From contig NZ_JAZAQF010000012.1 of the NCBI RefSeq assembly GCF_043235035.1, positions 1-64,000 on the forward strand: DNA of 64,000 nt, read 5' to 3'. The notes under the pieces were generated by a model. That model had not been told where the DNA came from and did no database searches. It saw nothing but the letters and a program-made list of their open reading frames with translations. A program made the position numbers and the translations under genes. The DNA comes from CACIAM-69d sp001698445 (GTDB lineage: Bacteria > Cyanobacteriota > Cyanobacteriia > CACIAM-69d). Positions 24,545 to 33,083 of this stretch are shown piece by piece. How positions within the stretch are numbered: the first letter of the stretch is position 1; the number at the start of each line of letters is the position of its first letter.

Positions 24545-25005
24545 AATCAGTAGGGTTTTGCGATGGATCGTGGGATGCTGTTTAGACTCCGAGGCGATCG
24601 GGAACGGCAAAACCAACCCCCAAATGCCCGGCGGGGGGGTTCGCTCCGGTGCATCGGTTGCGTCGGTGCGCGGCGATCGCGGGCCATGCCCCGATCGACT
24701 GTCCCATCTAGCCCCAATCAGGTTCGATCCCTGTTGCGTTTAGCATTGTGCTCGGTATCATGCTCGGCAATTTAGCCTCTCTATTTGGCAACCTGGATTT
24801 GCTCCTTGGCGATGGTTAACCCCTAGGGGCCATGCTCGATCGGGTTAAGGGGCCCCAACGTCTAGGCACCATTTCCATTCCCTGGCTTTCCATTCCCTGG
24901 CATTTCCCTGGCATTTCCCTGGCATTTCCCTGGCACTGATGGCGGGATAACTGGCCACTCCGATAGCGTTGATTCCTTAGGAAACAGATATAAACAGATA
25001 TCACT
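24545..25005. other. 461-bp kaiB-kaiC intergenic region
   Basis: A GC-rich first half shows no supported gene. The second half contains the 11-bp array at 24901-24933, preceded by degenerate CATTCCCTGGC units from about 24881. Just before kaiC there is GATATAAACAGATATC. In model unicellular cyanobacteria kaiB and kaiC are close together and co-transcribed; the distance here leaves room for a separate kaiC promoter. Confidence 0.5.
24901..24933. repeat. 11-bp tandem repeat, 3 exact units
   Basis: Three units of CATTTCCCTGG in direct tandem, with looser CATTCCCTGG copies immediately upstream (24881-24900). It lies about 75 bp before the kaiC start codon, in the likely leader or promoter region. 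Confidence 0.9.
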
Positions 25006-26520
25006 ATGACCGGTGTTCAAAAAATTCGGACGATGATTGAGGGCTTTGACGACATTAGCCACGGCGGGCTACCTGTCGGTCGAGCAACACTCGTAAGCGG
25101 AACATCTGGTACTGGGAAAACGCTAATTGCGATCCAGTTTCTTTATAACGGAATTGTTTATTTTGACGAGCCGGGTATCTTTGTCACCTTTGAGGAATCG
25201 CCCGCCGACATTATTAAGAACGCGGGCAGTTTTGGTTGGAATTTGCAACAGTTGGTAGATTCGGGAAAGCTGTTTATTTTGGATGCTTCCCCGGATCCAG
25301 AAGGGCAAGATATTGTTGGCAATTTTGACCTGTCGGCCCTGATTGAGCGCATTCAATACGCCATTCGGAAATATAAGGCCAAGCGGGTTTCGATCGACTC
25401 AATCACTGCCGTTTTTCAGCAATATGACGCGGCTTCGGTGGTGCGTCGGGAAATTTTTCGATTGGTGGCCCGCCTGAAGCAAGTGGGCGTGACCACCATC
25501 ATGACCACGGAGCGGGAGCGGGAATATGGCCCCGTGGCGCGGTTTGGGGTTGAGGAATTTGTGTCGGATAACGTGGCGATCGTCCGCAACGTGCTGGAGG
25601 GGGAACGCCGTCGCCGCACGATCGAAATTCTGAAGCTGCGGGGCACAACCCACATGAAGGGAGAATATCCCTTCACCATCACCAACCAAGGAATTAGCAT
25701 TTTCCCGCTGGGGGCCATGCGCCTCACTCAGCGATCGTCAAACGCGCGGGTATCGTCCGGGGTGCTCACCCTCGACTCCATGTGTGGCGGCGGCTTCTTC
25801 AAGGATTCGATTATTTTGGCCACAGGCGCAACCGGTACGGGCAAAACCCTGCTGGTTAGTAAATTCATTGAAGATGCTTGCCAAAATGGCGAACGCGCCA
25901 TCCTTTTTGCCTACGAAGAATCGCGGGCCCAACTCTCTCGAAATGCCTATTCCTGGGGCATTGATTTTGAGGATCTGGAAAGCCGTGGATTGCTCAAAAT
26001 TCTCTGCGCCTATCCGGAGTCAGCGGGCTTGGAAGATCACTTACAGATCATCAAGTCTGAGATTGCTGAGTTTAAACCCTCCCGCATCGCGATCGACTCC
26101 CTTTCCGCCCTGGCGCGGGGGGTCAGCAACAACGCTTTCCGCCAATTCGTGATTGGGGTGACGGGCTTCGCCAAGCAAGAAGAAATCACCGGTTTCTTCA
26201 CGAACACCACTGACCAATTTATGGGATCCCACGCCATCACCGATTCCCATATTTCCACCATCACCGACACCATTTTGATGTTGCAGTATGTGGAAATTCG
26301 TGGGGAAATGTGCCGGGCCATTAACGTGTTCAAAATGCGAGGCTCGGAACACGATAAGGGCATTCGCGAATACACCATCAGTCGCAACGGCCCAGAAATT
26401 CGCGACTCGTTCCGCAACTACGAAAAAATCATCAGCGGTTCCCCTTCGCGGGTCAGCGTGGACGAAAAAACGGAACTGTCTCGGATTATGCGCGGGGTTC
26501 AGGAAAAGTCCACGGACTAA
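25006..26520 (+). CDS. kaiC: Circadian clock ATPase/kinase KaiC
   Basis: 504 residues; the hexameric ATPase and autokinase of the cyanobacterial clock. The duplicated RecA-like CI and CII domains each carry a Walker A motif: GTSGTGKT near residue 33 and GATGTGKT near 275. The CII phosphorylation sites are conserved as SHISTITDT, with Ser417-Thr418 equivalent to S431-T432 of Synechococcus elongatus. The catalytic Glu pairs lie in FEES and YEES. The C-terminal A-loop and tail (SGSPSRVSVDEKTELSR...) for KaiA binding are present. The N-terminus begins at MTGVQKIRTMIEGF, about 14 residues shorter than in S. elongatus. It is a canonical, apparently functional KaiC. Confidence 0.98.
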   Translation: MTGVQKIRTMIEGFDDISHGGLPVGRATLVSGTSGTGKTLIAIQFLYNGIVYFDEPGIFVTFEESPADIIKNAGSFGWNLQQLVDSGKLFILDASPDPEGQDIVGNFDLSALIERIQYAIRKYKAKRVSIDSITAVFQQYDAASVVRREIFRLVARLKQVGVTTIMTTEREREYGPVARFGVEEFVSDNVAIVRNVLEGERRRRTIEILKLRGTTHMKGEYPFTITNQGISIFPLGAMRLTQRSSNARVSSGVLTLDSMCGGGFFKDSIILATGATGTGKTLLVSKFIEDACQNGERAILFAYEESRAQLSRNAYSWGIDFEDLESRGLLKILCAYPESAGLEDHLQIIKSEIAEFKPSRIAIDSLSALARGVSNNAFRQFVIGVTGFAKQEEITGFFTNTTDQFMGSHAITDSHISTITDTILMLQYVEIRGEMCRAINVFKMRGSEHDKGIREYTISRNGPEIRDSFRNYEKIISGSPSRVSVDEKTELSRIMRGVQEKSTD

Positions 26521-26716
26521 CCAATTCAGGACGAGACCCACTCAGAATTAACAGAGTTCAACTCAGAGTCAACAGGATTAAGCATCAGGATTCACGGAAT
26601 TAAACGGAATTAAGCAGACGAATGCAGGGCAAGATCTGGCAACCTGAAACTTTTTGCCAGGCTCCTGACTCCTGTAGCCTAGGGGGGAAAGAGGCTCTAG
26701 ATGATTGAGCCGAATT

Positions 26717-27805
26717 ATGGGCTGCTTTATCGCATCACTGTTTGTCACACTGACCCAGCAAGGGCGGCGGTGGTTGCACCATCGCTGTGTTCGCTGGTGG
26801 CTGTGGGTAGGGGCGGCGATGATTGTGGCCACGATTCCCGCTTGGGCCGCGCAGGCGTTGACGTTGGATCAGGTGGATGCGATCGCCTCGCAAGTCACGG
26901 TGGTGATTGCCCAGGGGCTGCAAAAGGGAGACATTGAACAGCGCCAGGAATGGAATCCGGGGTCGGGGGTGCTGGTGGCCCGGGAGGGGCAAACCTACTA
27001 CGCCCTAACGGCGCTGCATGTGGTGCGGACGCGGGGCACGGTCTATGGGGTGCGCACCAGCGATGGTGAAGTGCATTTCATTGATGACGAAAGTGATCCG
27101 AGCAATATCATTCCTCTGGGCAATGAACAGGATGAAATGGGTTCCGCGATCGCGGGGATGGATTTGGCCCTGGTGCGTTTCACCAGCAATCTGGACTATC
27201 CCGTGGCGGTGATGGGCAATTCCCGGCGGATGGGGCGGGGCGATCGGGTGGTGGTGTCTGGCTGGCCCAATCCCGAGGACGACAGCGCCCGCCGTGAACG
27301 GATTTCCAGCTCTGGGGCCTTGGTGGCCATTTCCCCCAGTCCCTTAAGCGATGGGGGCTATAGCGTGCTCTACGACAACCTGACTCGGCGGGGAATGAGT
27401 GGCGGCCCGGTGCTGAATGGGGATGGGGAGTTGGTGGGGATTCACGGCCGCGGTCGGGGTGACTCGAATGGTTGCAACCAAGGTTTGCTGGGGGTTGATG
27501 CTTCGGGAAATGATTTGGGGCGATCGCTCGGTCAAGCCTTGGAAGGGAACACCGATGCAAGCTGTGGGATGCAAACGGTACATTTCCTGAGTGCGGCGGA
27601 GTCGGCCCGCATCGTGTTGGCCTATGAGGATCCGCCCGTGGATGAGCAGTTGATCGCACGCGGCTTGGCCCAAAAGCCCAAGGCAGACACGGTGGAGGAC
27701 ATCTACGCGGCGTTTACCTTTGATGTGCGATCGCTCCTGCGCGATCAACCTTCGGGGGGGTGCGGCAGCGTGCTGTTGGGTGATCCTTGCGATCGACCTT
27801 TCTAG
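26717..27805 (+). CDS. Trypsin-like serine protease, membrane or secreted
   Basis: About 362 residues from the ATG at 26717 (a TTG four codons earlier is also in frame). A basic N-terminus and a hydrophobic stretch (about residues 25-44, WWLWVGAAMIVATIPAWAAQA) look like a signal peptide, ending near AWAAQA. The chymotrypsin fold triad is visible: His in YALTALHVVRTRG, Asp in IAGMDLALVRF, and Ser in RRGMSGGPVLNGDGELVGIHG. The protease core resembles small cyanobacterial S1 proteases with no PDZ domain. The C-terminal 80 residues have two Cys pairs (GCNQ, SCGM, GGCGS, DPCD) that suggest disulphides outside the cytoplasm. Substrate unknown. Confidence 0.85.
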   Translation: MGCFIASLFVTLTQQGRRWLHHRCVRWWLWVGAAMIVATIPAWAAQALTLDQVDAIASQVTVVIAQGLQKGDIEQRQEWNPGSGVLVAREGQTYYALTALHVVRTRGTVYGVRTSDGEVHFIDDESDPSNIIPLGNEQDEMGSAIAGMDLALVRFTSNLDYPVAVMGNSRRMGRGDRVVVSGWPNPEDDSARRERISSSGALVAISPSPLSDGGYSVLYDNLTRRGMSGGPVLNGDGELVGIHGRGRGDSNGCNQGLLGVDASGNDLGRSLGQALEGNTDASCGMQTVHFLSAAESARIVLAYEDPPVDEQLIARGLAQKPKADTVEDIYAAFTFDVRSLLRDQPSGGCGSVLLGDPCDRPF

Positions 27806-27963
27806 GCTCAACTTCCGCGCGAAATCGTCCTGAAGGAATGGGCCTGTGATAGTTTCGATCCGAAATCCCTAACCGAGTGAAAGCCCCTGGGGTTCATCAA
27901 CGGTTGGTTAGGGATTGCAGCAGGGGCGATCTGCCTGTGGTGTGTAAAGGGAGTCTGGGCAGG

Positions 27964-29790
27964 ATGACGGCAGCAGCAGCAGCGTTAGCAGCAGAAACAG
28001 ATTCGGAAGTAGAAACCAAGGCGACAACGGTCATTCCGCAGCCCAACAGTCACCAATCAGGGCATCAACTAACAAAGCATCAACCGAGGCATGAAGACCC
28101 AGTGCATGAACACTTGATCGGGGCCATCACTCCTTCAGGGCGATCGCGACGGGCGGATGGGAACCGGTGGGTTGCTGGATTTCTATTCAGGGCCATGGTG
28201 GGATCGGCCTTGGGATCATCCCTGTTGGGAGTATTGGGAGTGCTGGTGGGACTGGTGGCGGGAGCCAGCGGAGTTGCGGCCCAAACCCTGGAAGCGATCG
28301 AACCTGCGGGAACTGAGCTAAGCGCCCCTGAAGCCGAGATCCCCACCCAAGCCCAGGTCACCTCCGTTTCTGCCCTCAGCGATGTGCAACCCACCGATTG
28401 GGCATTCCAGGCCCTGCAATCCCTGGTGGAGCGCTATGGCTGTTTGGCAGGCTATCCCGATGGACTGTTTCGGGGCGATCGGCCCTTGGGCCGGTTTGAG
28501 TTTGCCGCCGGTTTAGCCGCTTGCTCAGAGGCGATTCAAACCCAGCTCAATCAAACTACCGATGCCGCAGCTCAACAGGACGACCTGGCCGCCCTGAGCC
28601 GCCTGCAAACGGAATTTCGATCGGAACTGGAGCAGCTCACGGGACGAGTCAACCGCCTGGAAGCAACCACCGCCCGCCTGGAAAGTCAGCGCTTTAGCCC
28701 CACCCTGTTGATGGGGGGCGAAACGATTTTTGGTCTGTCGGCGGCCGCGGGTGATAATCCGCCCGGTGATAACGAAAATCCCGCCACCTTTGCCCACTTG
28801 ACCCGCTTGCAATTTGTCACCTCCTTCACGGGGAAGGATCGGCTGCGGCTGCAACTGGCCACGGGCAACCTAGGCAACAACGGCTATGCCAGTCGCCAAT
28901 CCTTGGGCACGGATATGGCCCGCCTCTCGTTCCAAACGGATTTGGACAACAACATCCAGTTAGACCTGTTGGATTATCGATTTGCGGCCTGGGGCGATCG
29001 GGTGGTTTTGACCCTGCGGCCCGTTGGTTTTGACCTCAGCAGCGTCCTCACGGCCAACTCGCCCTTTTTTGACACCGGCCGCGGGGCCATTTCTCGGTTC
29101 GCGGAAGGCAGCCCCCTGTTTAAGCTGGCGGCCCTGGATGGGGGCGTAGGGGCAGATTGGCTGCTGTGGGAGCGGGGGCGGTTGCAATTTGCCTATGGCA
29201 CGGGCAACAGCGCCCGACCGGATCAGGGCATCTTTGGGAGCGATCGCAGCGCTTGGGGGGTGCAACTGCTGACCAAACCGGCGGCCACCTTGCTCACGGG
29301 CATCGCCTACATCAACGCCTACGACGATCGGGGCTATCTCAACACCTTCACCGGCAGCCTCAACGCCGACCTGTCCGGCAAGCTCGATTCCCCGGCCCAA
29401 ATCCACGGCCTCAGCGGCACATTGCAATGGCGGCTATCGGAAGCTCTCACCCTGGCGGCCTGGGGAGGCTGGGTTTGGACAAATTACATCGATCGGGAAG
29501 CCACGGCCTTGTCTAACACCTATGCGGTGTCCTTGGCCTGGTCAGATCCCTTTGGCCGCGAGGGCGATCTTTGGGCCTTTTTGGTGGGTCAGCCCCTGCG
29601 CTTGGTGAAAGGCACGGGCGATGTGGAAGATGATTCGGGCCAGGGAATGCACCTGGAAACCTTCTATCGGTTTAAGGTGGGCGATCGAATTTCCATCACC
29701 CCCGGTGTTTTCGTGGTCACCCAAGCGGAACATGAGGCCGATCGCGGGGCGATCGTGGTGGGAACTATCCGCACCACATTTCGATTCTGA
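27964..29790 (+). CDS. SLH-domain OprB-type porin (iron uptake porin family)
   Basis: An outer-membrane beta-barrel porin typical of cyanobacteria. After a hydrophobic signal-like stretch (VGSALGSSLLGVLGVLVGLVAGASGVAAQ) comes an SLH domain (DVQPTDWAFQALQSLVERYGCLAGYPDGLFRG...GRFEFAAGL), then a coiled coil (LSRLQTEFRSELEQLTGRVNRLEATTARLE) and an OprB barrel to the C-terminal TFRF, which ends in the aromatic residue required for outer-membrane insertion. The start is uncertain: GTG 27877, ATG 27964 or ATG 28195. The last gives a conventional signal peptide and about 531 residues; the longer forms add a charged extension of 77-106 residues. Confidence 0.88.
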   Translation: MTAAAAALAAETDSEVETKATTVIPQPNSHQSGHQLTKHQPRHEDPVHEHLIGAITPSGRSRRADGNRWVAGFLFRAMVGSALGSSLLGVLGVLVGLVAGASGVAAQTLEAIEPAGTELSAPEAEIPTQAQVTSVSALSDVQPTDWAFQALQSLVERYGCLAGYPDGLFRGDRPLGRFEFAAGLAACSEAIQTQLNQTTDAAAQQDDLAALSRLQTEFRSELEQLTGRVNRLEATTARLESQRFSPTLLMGGETIFGLSAAAGDNPPGDNENPATFAHLTRLQFVTSFTGKDRLRLQLATGNLGNNGYASRQSLGTDMARLSFQTDLDNNIQLDLLDYRFAAWGDRVVLTLRPVGFDLSSVLTANSPFFDTGRGAISRFAEGSPLFKLAALDGGVGADWLLWERGRLQFAYGTGNSARPDQGIFGSDRSAWGVQLLTKPAATLLTGIAYINAYDDRGYLNTFTGSLNADLSGKLDSPAQIHGLSGTLQWRLSEALTLAAWGGWVWTNYIDREATALSNTYAVSLAWSDPFGREGDLWAFLVGQPLRLVKGTGDVEDDSGQGMHLETFYRFKVGDRISITPGVFVVTQAEHEADRGAIVVGTIRTTFRF

Positions 29791-30158
29791 TCACTTAAGT
29801 CGTCTTGGTCAGGCCCGTTCAAGCATCACCTCAGAATCGGGCAACCGCCCAGCCTTGGGTTACGGGCCTGCGTATAGGTATGCAAATTCACCGGATTGCC
29901 ACGGAAAAACCCTGGGTAAATTGATAGGGGACAGTTGAGATCGGCAGATTCGTTCAGGTGCAATCCCGATTCAATTTCCCTAGCACAGGCCCACAAAACC
30001 ACAAACAACACCACCAGCAGTGGCAGTCCCGAGCGGAATCGGAGACATTGGAAATGCAGACTACCGTTAACAGGTTCAGCGACCGGGGCTAATCATCCAG
30101 TTCCGTCGCTTGGTCATGCATGATCACATGATCAATCGTGCGCCATTTGGGCCACGCC

Positions 30159-30307
30159 CTAGTAGCGCGCCAAGCTTATTTTGATAGGTCAAATCAAATG
30201 ACTGTTACCGTCACCAGATCGTTAGGCAGCAAGATGCTCAAGCCCCTTGTTACGACGACTGACTTCGCGACTTTGACCCAAGAAATTAAGGCAGCCGCGC
30301 CACTAGG
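30159..30307. mobile_element. CTAG-bounded MITE, copy 2 (uninterrupted)
   Basis: A 149-bp element with ends CTAGTAGCGCGCC and the reverse complement of GGCGCGGCTGCC-type sequence (CCGCGCCACTAG at the right). It aligns with copy 1 at 10307-10641 outside the latter's insert. The central palindrome is decayed here (GCAAGATGCTCAAGCCCCTTG). Non-coding. Confidence 0.75.
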
Positions 30308-30310
30308 TTG

Positions 30311-30369
30311 TGTCACGCATGATTTGGATCGCACATGATCTGGGTCACGCATAATTTGGGTCGCACATT
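30311..30369. repeat. 16-bp degenerate tandem repeat, about 3.7 units
   Basis: Units GATTTGGATCGCACAT, GATCTGGGTCACGCAT and AATTTGGGTCGCACAT follow a partial GTGTCACGCAT. The array begins four bases after the CTAG end of the MITE. Confidence 0.85.
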
Positions 30370-30410
30370 AATGTGGCCACCCATTGCGGGGTCATGCCTT
30401 TTCGAGCCAT

Positions 30411-30440
30411 CCGCTGTGGGGCCGTCCGCTGTGGGGCCAT
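30411..30440. repeat. 15-bp tandem repeat, 2 units
   Basis: TCCGCTGTGGGGCCG is followed by TCCGCTGTGGGGCCA. It lies 76 bp before the start of the glycosyltransferase operon. Confidence 0.85.
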
Positions 30441-30516
30441 GCATTCATCGAGTTCTGCATTAGCTATGCCATTGAGTGATCGAGTCGTGAGTAGGATTCT
30501 GGGTGGTTGATTCGTC

Positions 30517-31722
30517 ATGCAGCACGTTCCATCAAAACCCATTTCGGCTAAGCCACGGTCTCGATCGGCGCGGGGCGGTCAGTGGGATGCATTCGTTTTC
30601 CTTGAGGTGTTCGACAACGAGGGCGGCATCCAAACCTATAACCAAAATTTGTTGACGGCCTATGCCTGTGTGGCGGAACCGAACCGCCGCGGCCGGGTCT
30701 GGATTCTGCGCGATCGCCCCATGGCCAACCCCCCGATCGGGGAAGGGCGCTTGGAGTTTAACTGTTTTGGTGGGGCCAGGTCTCGGGCAATCGGGCGGTT
30801 GCAAATGCTGGCCAGCCTGGCCTGGAACCTGTGGACTGCGCCACCGCGCCAAGTGTTTTGTGGCCATATCAACCTTGTTCAGGCGATCGCCTGGATTTGC
30901 CAGATTCGGCGCATTCCCTACACGGTGCTGACCCACGGCAAGGAAGTTTGGGATCCCCTCTTGCCTCCAGCTCGCCGGGCCTTGCAGCGGGCCGATGCCC
31001 TTTGGATTGTTAGTCGCTATTCCCGCGATCGCGCCAGTCAGGCGAACCAGCTCAATCCCGATCGGGTGGATCTGATGCCCTGTCCGGTGGATGGCACAGT
31101 ATTTCGACCAGGGCCCAAACCTCCGGAACTGTTGACGCAGTATGGCTTAGCCGATTGCAAAGTGCTGATGACCGTGGCGCGGCTCTGGCCGGGCGATCGC
31201 TACAAAGGGGTGGATGTGACCATTCGGGCCCTGCCACTGATTGCCCGAGCCGTGCCCAACGTGAAATATCTGGTGATTGGTCGCGGCGAAGATCGCCCGC
31301 GATTGGAGGCCCTGGCCTGTGAGATGGGAGTGGGCGATCGGGTCGTGTTTGCGGGTTTTGTGCCCACGGAGGCCCTGCCCGACTTTTACCGAGCCGCCGA
31401 CCTCTACGTCATGCCCTCCCAAGAGGGATTTGGCATTGCTTATCTGGAAGCCATGGCCACGGGCGTACCGGTCATTTCCGGCGATGACGACGGTTCCGCC
31501 GACCCCTTGCAGGATGGTCGATTGGGGTGGCGGGTGCCCCACCGGGACTCGGAAGCCGTAGCCCGCGCCGCCATTGCTGCCTTGACGACCAGGGGCGATC
31601 GCCGTTGTGATGGGGCATGGCTGCGGCAAGAGGCCCTTGGCCTGTTTGGGGTGGATGCCTTTCGCGATCGCCTGCACCAGCTCCTGAACCGCAGCCCACA
31701 ACGCGGCCCTCGCAAACCCTAG
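30517..31722 (+). CDS. Glycosyltransferase family 4 (GT-B fold)
   Basis: 401 residues; first gene of a four-gene plus-strand polysaccharide cluster. The N-terminal half has the acceptor domain opening FLEVFDNEGGIQTYNQNL, and YTVLTHGKEVWDPL. The C-terminal Rossmann domain (about 215-380) has MTVARLWPGDRYKGVDVTIRAL, YLVIGRGEDRPRLEALA, VVFAGFVPTEALPDFYRAADLYVMPSQEGFGIAYLEAMATGVPVI, with the conserved EGFGxxxLEAMA donor-binding motif. Enzymes of this type add hexoses from nucleotide sugars on the cytoplasmic face during exopolysaccharide synthesis. Neighbours suggest a hormogonium-type or colanic-type polysaccharide. Sugar specificity is not visible. Confidence 0.92.
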   Translation: MQHVPSKPISAKPRSRSARGGQWDAFVFLEVFDNEGGIQTYNQNLLTAYACVAEPNRRGRVWILRDRPMANPPIGEGRLEFNCFGGARSRAIGRLQMLASLAWNLWTAPPRQVFCGHINLVQAIAWICQIRRIPYTVLTHGKEVWDPLLPPARRALQRADALWIVSRYSRDRASQANQLNPDRVDLMPCPVDGTVFRPGPKPPELLTQYGLADCKVLMTVARLWPGDRYKGVDVTIRALPLIARAVPNVKYLVIGRGEDRPRLEALACEMGVGDRVVFAGFVPTEALPDFYRAADLYVMPSQEGFGIAYLEAMATGVPVISGDDDGSADPLQDGRLGWRVPHRDSEAVARAAIAALTTRGDRRCDGAWLRQEALGLFGVDAFRDRLHQLLNRSPQRGPRKP

Positions 31723-31873
31723 GTTCAGGGAAACCTCGAATCCTCAATCTCGCAATTTTCGATCGCCCAATTTTCAATCTCGCAATTTTCGATCTCCGAA
31801 CCCTGGATTCGCCCAATTTTTCGATCTTCAAGCCCTCGATTTCCCCAATCTTTCGATTCCCCAATGTTGTGCT
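31723..31873. repeat. Degenerate repeat region, 30-bp unit about 1.9 copies
   Basis: CAATCTCGCAATTTTCGATC at 31745 recurs at 31775 with a 30-bp period, followed by looser CCCAATTTTTCGATC/CCCAATCTTTCGATT copies. It occupies nearly all of the 151-bp gap between the first two glycosyltransferase genes. Confidence 0.8.
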
Positions 31874-32956
31874 ATGGGCGCTTTATTCCCGGAACCTCTC
31901 CCCACTGAGTCGCCAGTTTCAGAAACCCCAACTCCAGCCAGCCAAACTCCAAACTCAGCAACACCAGACTCATCCACTCCAAACACCCAAACTTCGGAGT
32001 TTCAAGGCCCAGAAACCAACGCGCGGGAACCCTTAATTTCTGCCATCATTTGCACCCACAATCGAGCGGAATATTTGGGCGGGGCGATCGATAGTCTGCT
32101 GAGCCAAGATTGCGGTGCAACGCTCCCCTACGAAATTGTGGTGGTGGACAATGCTTCCACCGATCGCACGCGGGAAGTGGTGGAAGCACGCCTGATTCAC
32201 CCCCGATTGCGCTACGTTTACGAATCGATCACAGGTTTATCTGTGGCCCGCAATGCCGGAGCCAAAGCCGCCCGCAGTCATTTGCTCGCCTATTTGGACG
32301 ACGACGCAGAAGCCAGCCCCCAATGGTTACGGATGCTCTACGAAGCATTTGCCCAAAACGATCGCCTGGCCATTGCCGGGGGGCGCGTTACCCTGCTGTG
32401 GCCCCCGGGGCGATCGCGCCCGCGCTGGCTTTCCGATGGCATGACTGAACCCTTGGGGGCCTATGATTTGGGCGATCAACCGATCATCATTCACAATCCG
32501 GGACAAACACCGCGCGGCTTGAATTATGCAATTCGCCGGTCTTTTCTCGATCGGGTGGGCGGTTTTGATCCCAGCCTAGGGCGCGTGGGGAAAAAATTGC
32601 TGTCGAACGAAGAACTGATGATGACCGAACGGGCGATCGAACTGAACTGGCAAGTGGGCTACATTCCCGCCGCCCATGCCGCCCACAACGTTGCCCCAGA
32701 GCGATTGAGTCCCCGGTGGTTTTTAAATCGCGCCTGGTGGCAAGGCATCAGTGAGTGCTATCGCGAACAACTGGCCGGGCGAGCGGGTCTGCGTCAGTTT
32801 GGCTTGGCGGGCGATCGGTTCTTGCGCGGCCTCTGGAAAGCCCTCCGCCACTGGCGGGATCCTGCCATTCGTTTCGACAACCTGGTCTATGCCTATGGTC
32901 AGTTGGGCTACCTGTGGGCTATCCTCCGCACCCTCATGGGTCGTCGGGCATTATAG
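31874..32956 (+). CDS. Glycosyltransferase family 2
   Basis: 360 residues. A low-complexity Ser/Thr/Pro-rich leader (about residues 8-55, ETPTPASQTPNSATPDSSTP) precedes the GT-A domain: SAIICTHNRAEYLGGAIDSLLSQ, YEIVVVDNASTDRTREVVE, NAGAKAARSHLLAYLDDDAEASPQW with the DDD motif that binds metal and nucleotide sugar, GGRVTLLWPP, and the acceptor motif NEELMMTERAIE. The C-terminus is basic and amphipathic, fitting membrane association. The start at 31874 is the only ATG before the domain; the leader could be an artefact of an earlier-than-real start. Part of the polysaccharide operon. Confidence 0.9.
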   Translation: MGALFPEPLPTESPVSETPTPASQTPNSATPDSSTPNTQTSEFQGPETNAREPLISAIICTHNRAEYLGGAIDSLLSQDCGATLPYEIVVVDNASTDRTREVVEARLIHPRLRYVYESITGLSVARNAGAKAARSHLLAYLDDDAEASPQWLRMLYEAFAQNDRLAIAGGRVTLLWPPGRSRPRWLSDGMTEPLGAYDLGDQPIIIHNPGQTPRGLNYAIRRSFLDRVGGFDPSLGRVGKKLLSNEELMMTERAIELNWQVGYIPAAHAAHNVAPERLSPRWFLNRAWWQGISECYREQLAGRAGLRQFGLAGDRFLRGLWKALRHWRDPAIRFDNLVYAYGQLGYLWAILRTLMGRRAL

Positions 32957-33083
32957 GCTTGGCCCCGTGAGCATCGTCGATGTCCCCATTCTCAATTAAC
33001 TCTAAAATTCGCTCGATTCGGATTCGTTCTTCGCTAAATCACCTCCATTGTCGCCATCCACTGCTGTCTCACCCCCCTTCAGC

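Larger units (their letters stand above)
29791..30516. other. Repeat-rich intergenic region between porin and polysaccharide operon
   Basis: The 726 bp contain the second copy of the CTAG-bounded MITE (30159-30307), a degenerate 16-bp array (30311-30369) and a 15-bp duplication (30411-30440). I see no supported gene; a 66-codon frame crossing the MITE is not protein-like. Confidence 0.6.
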
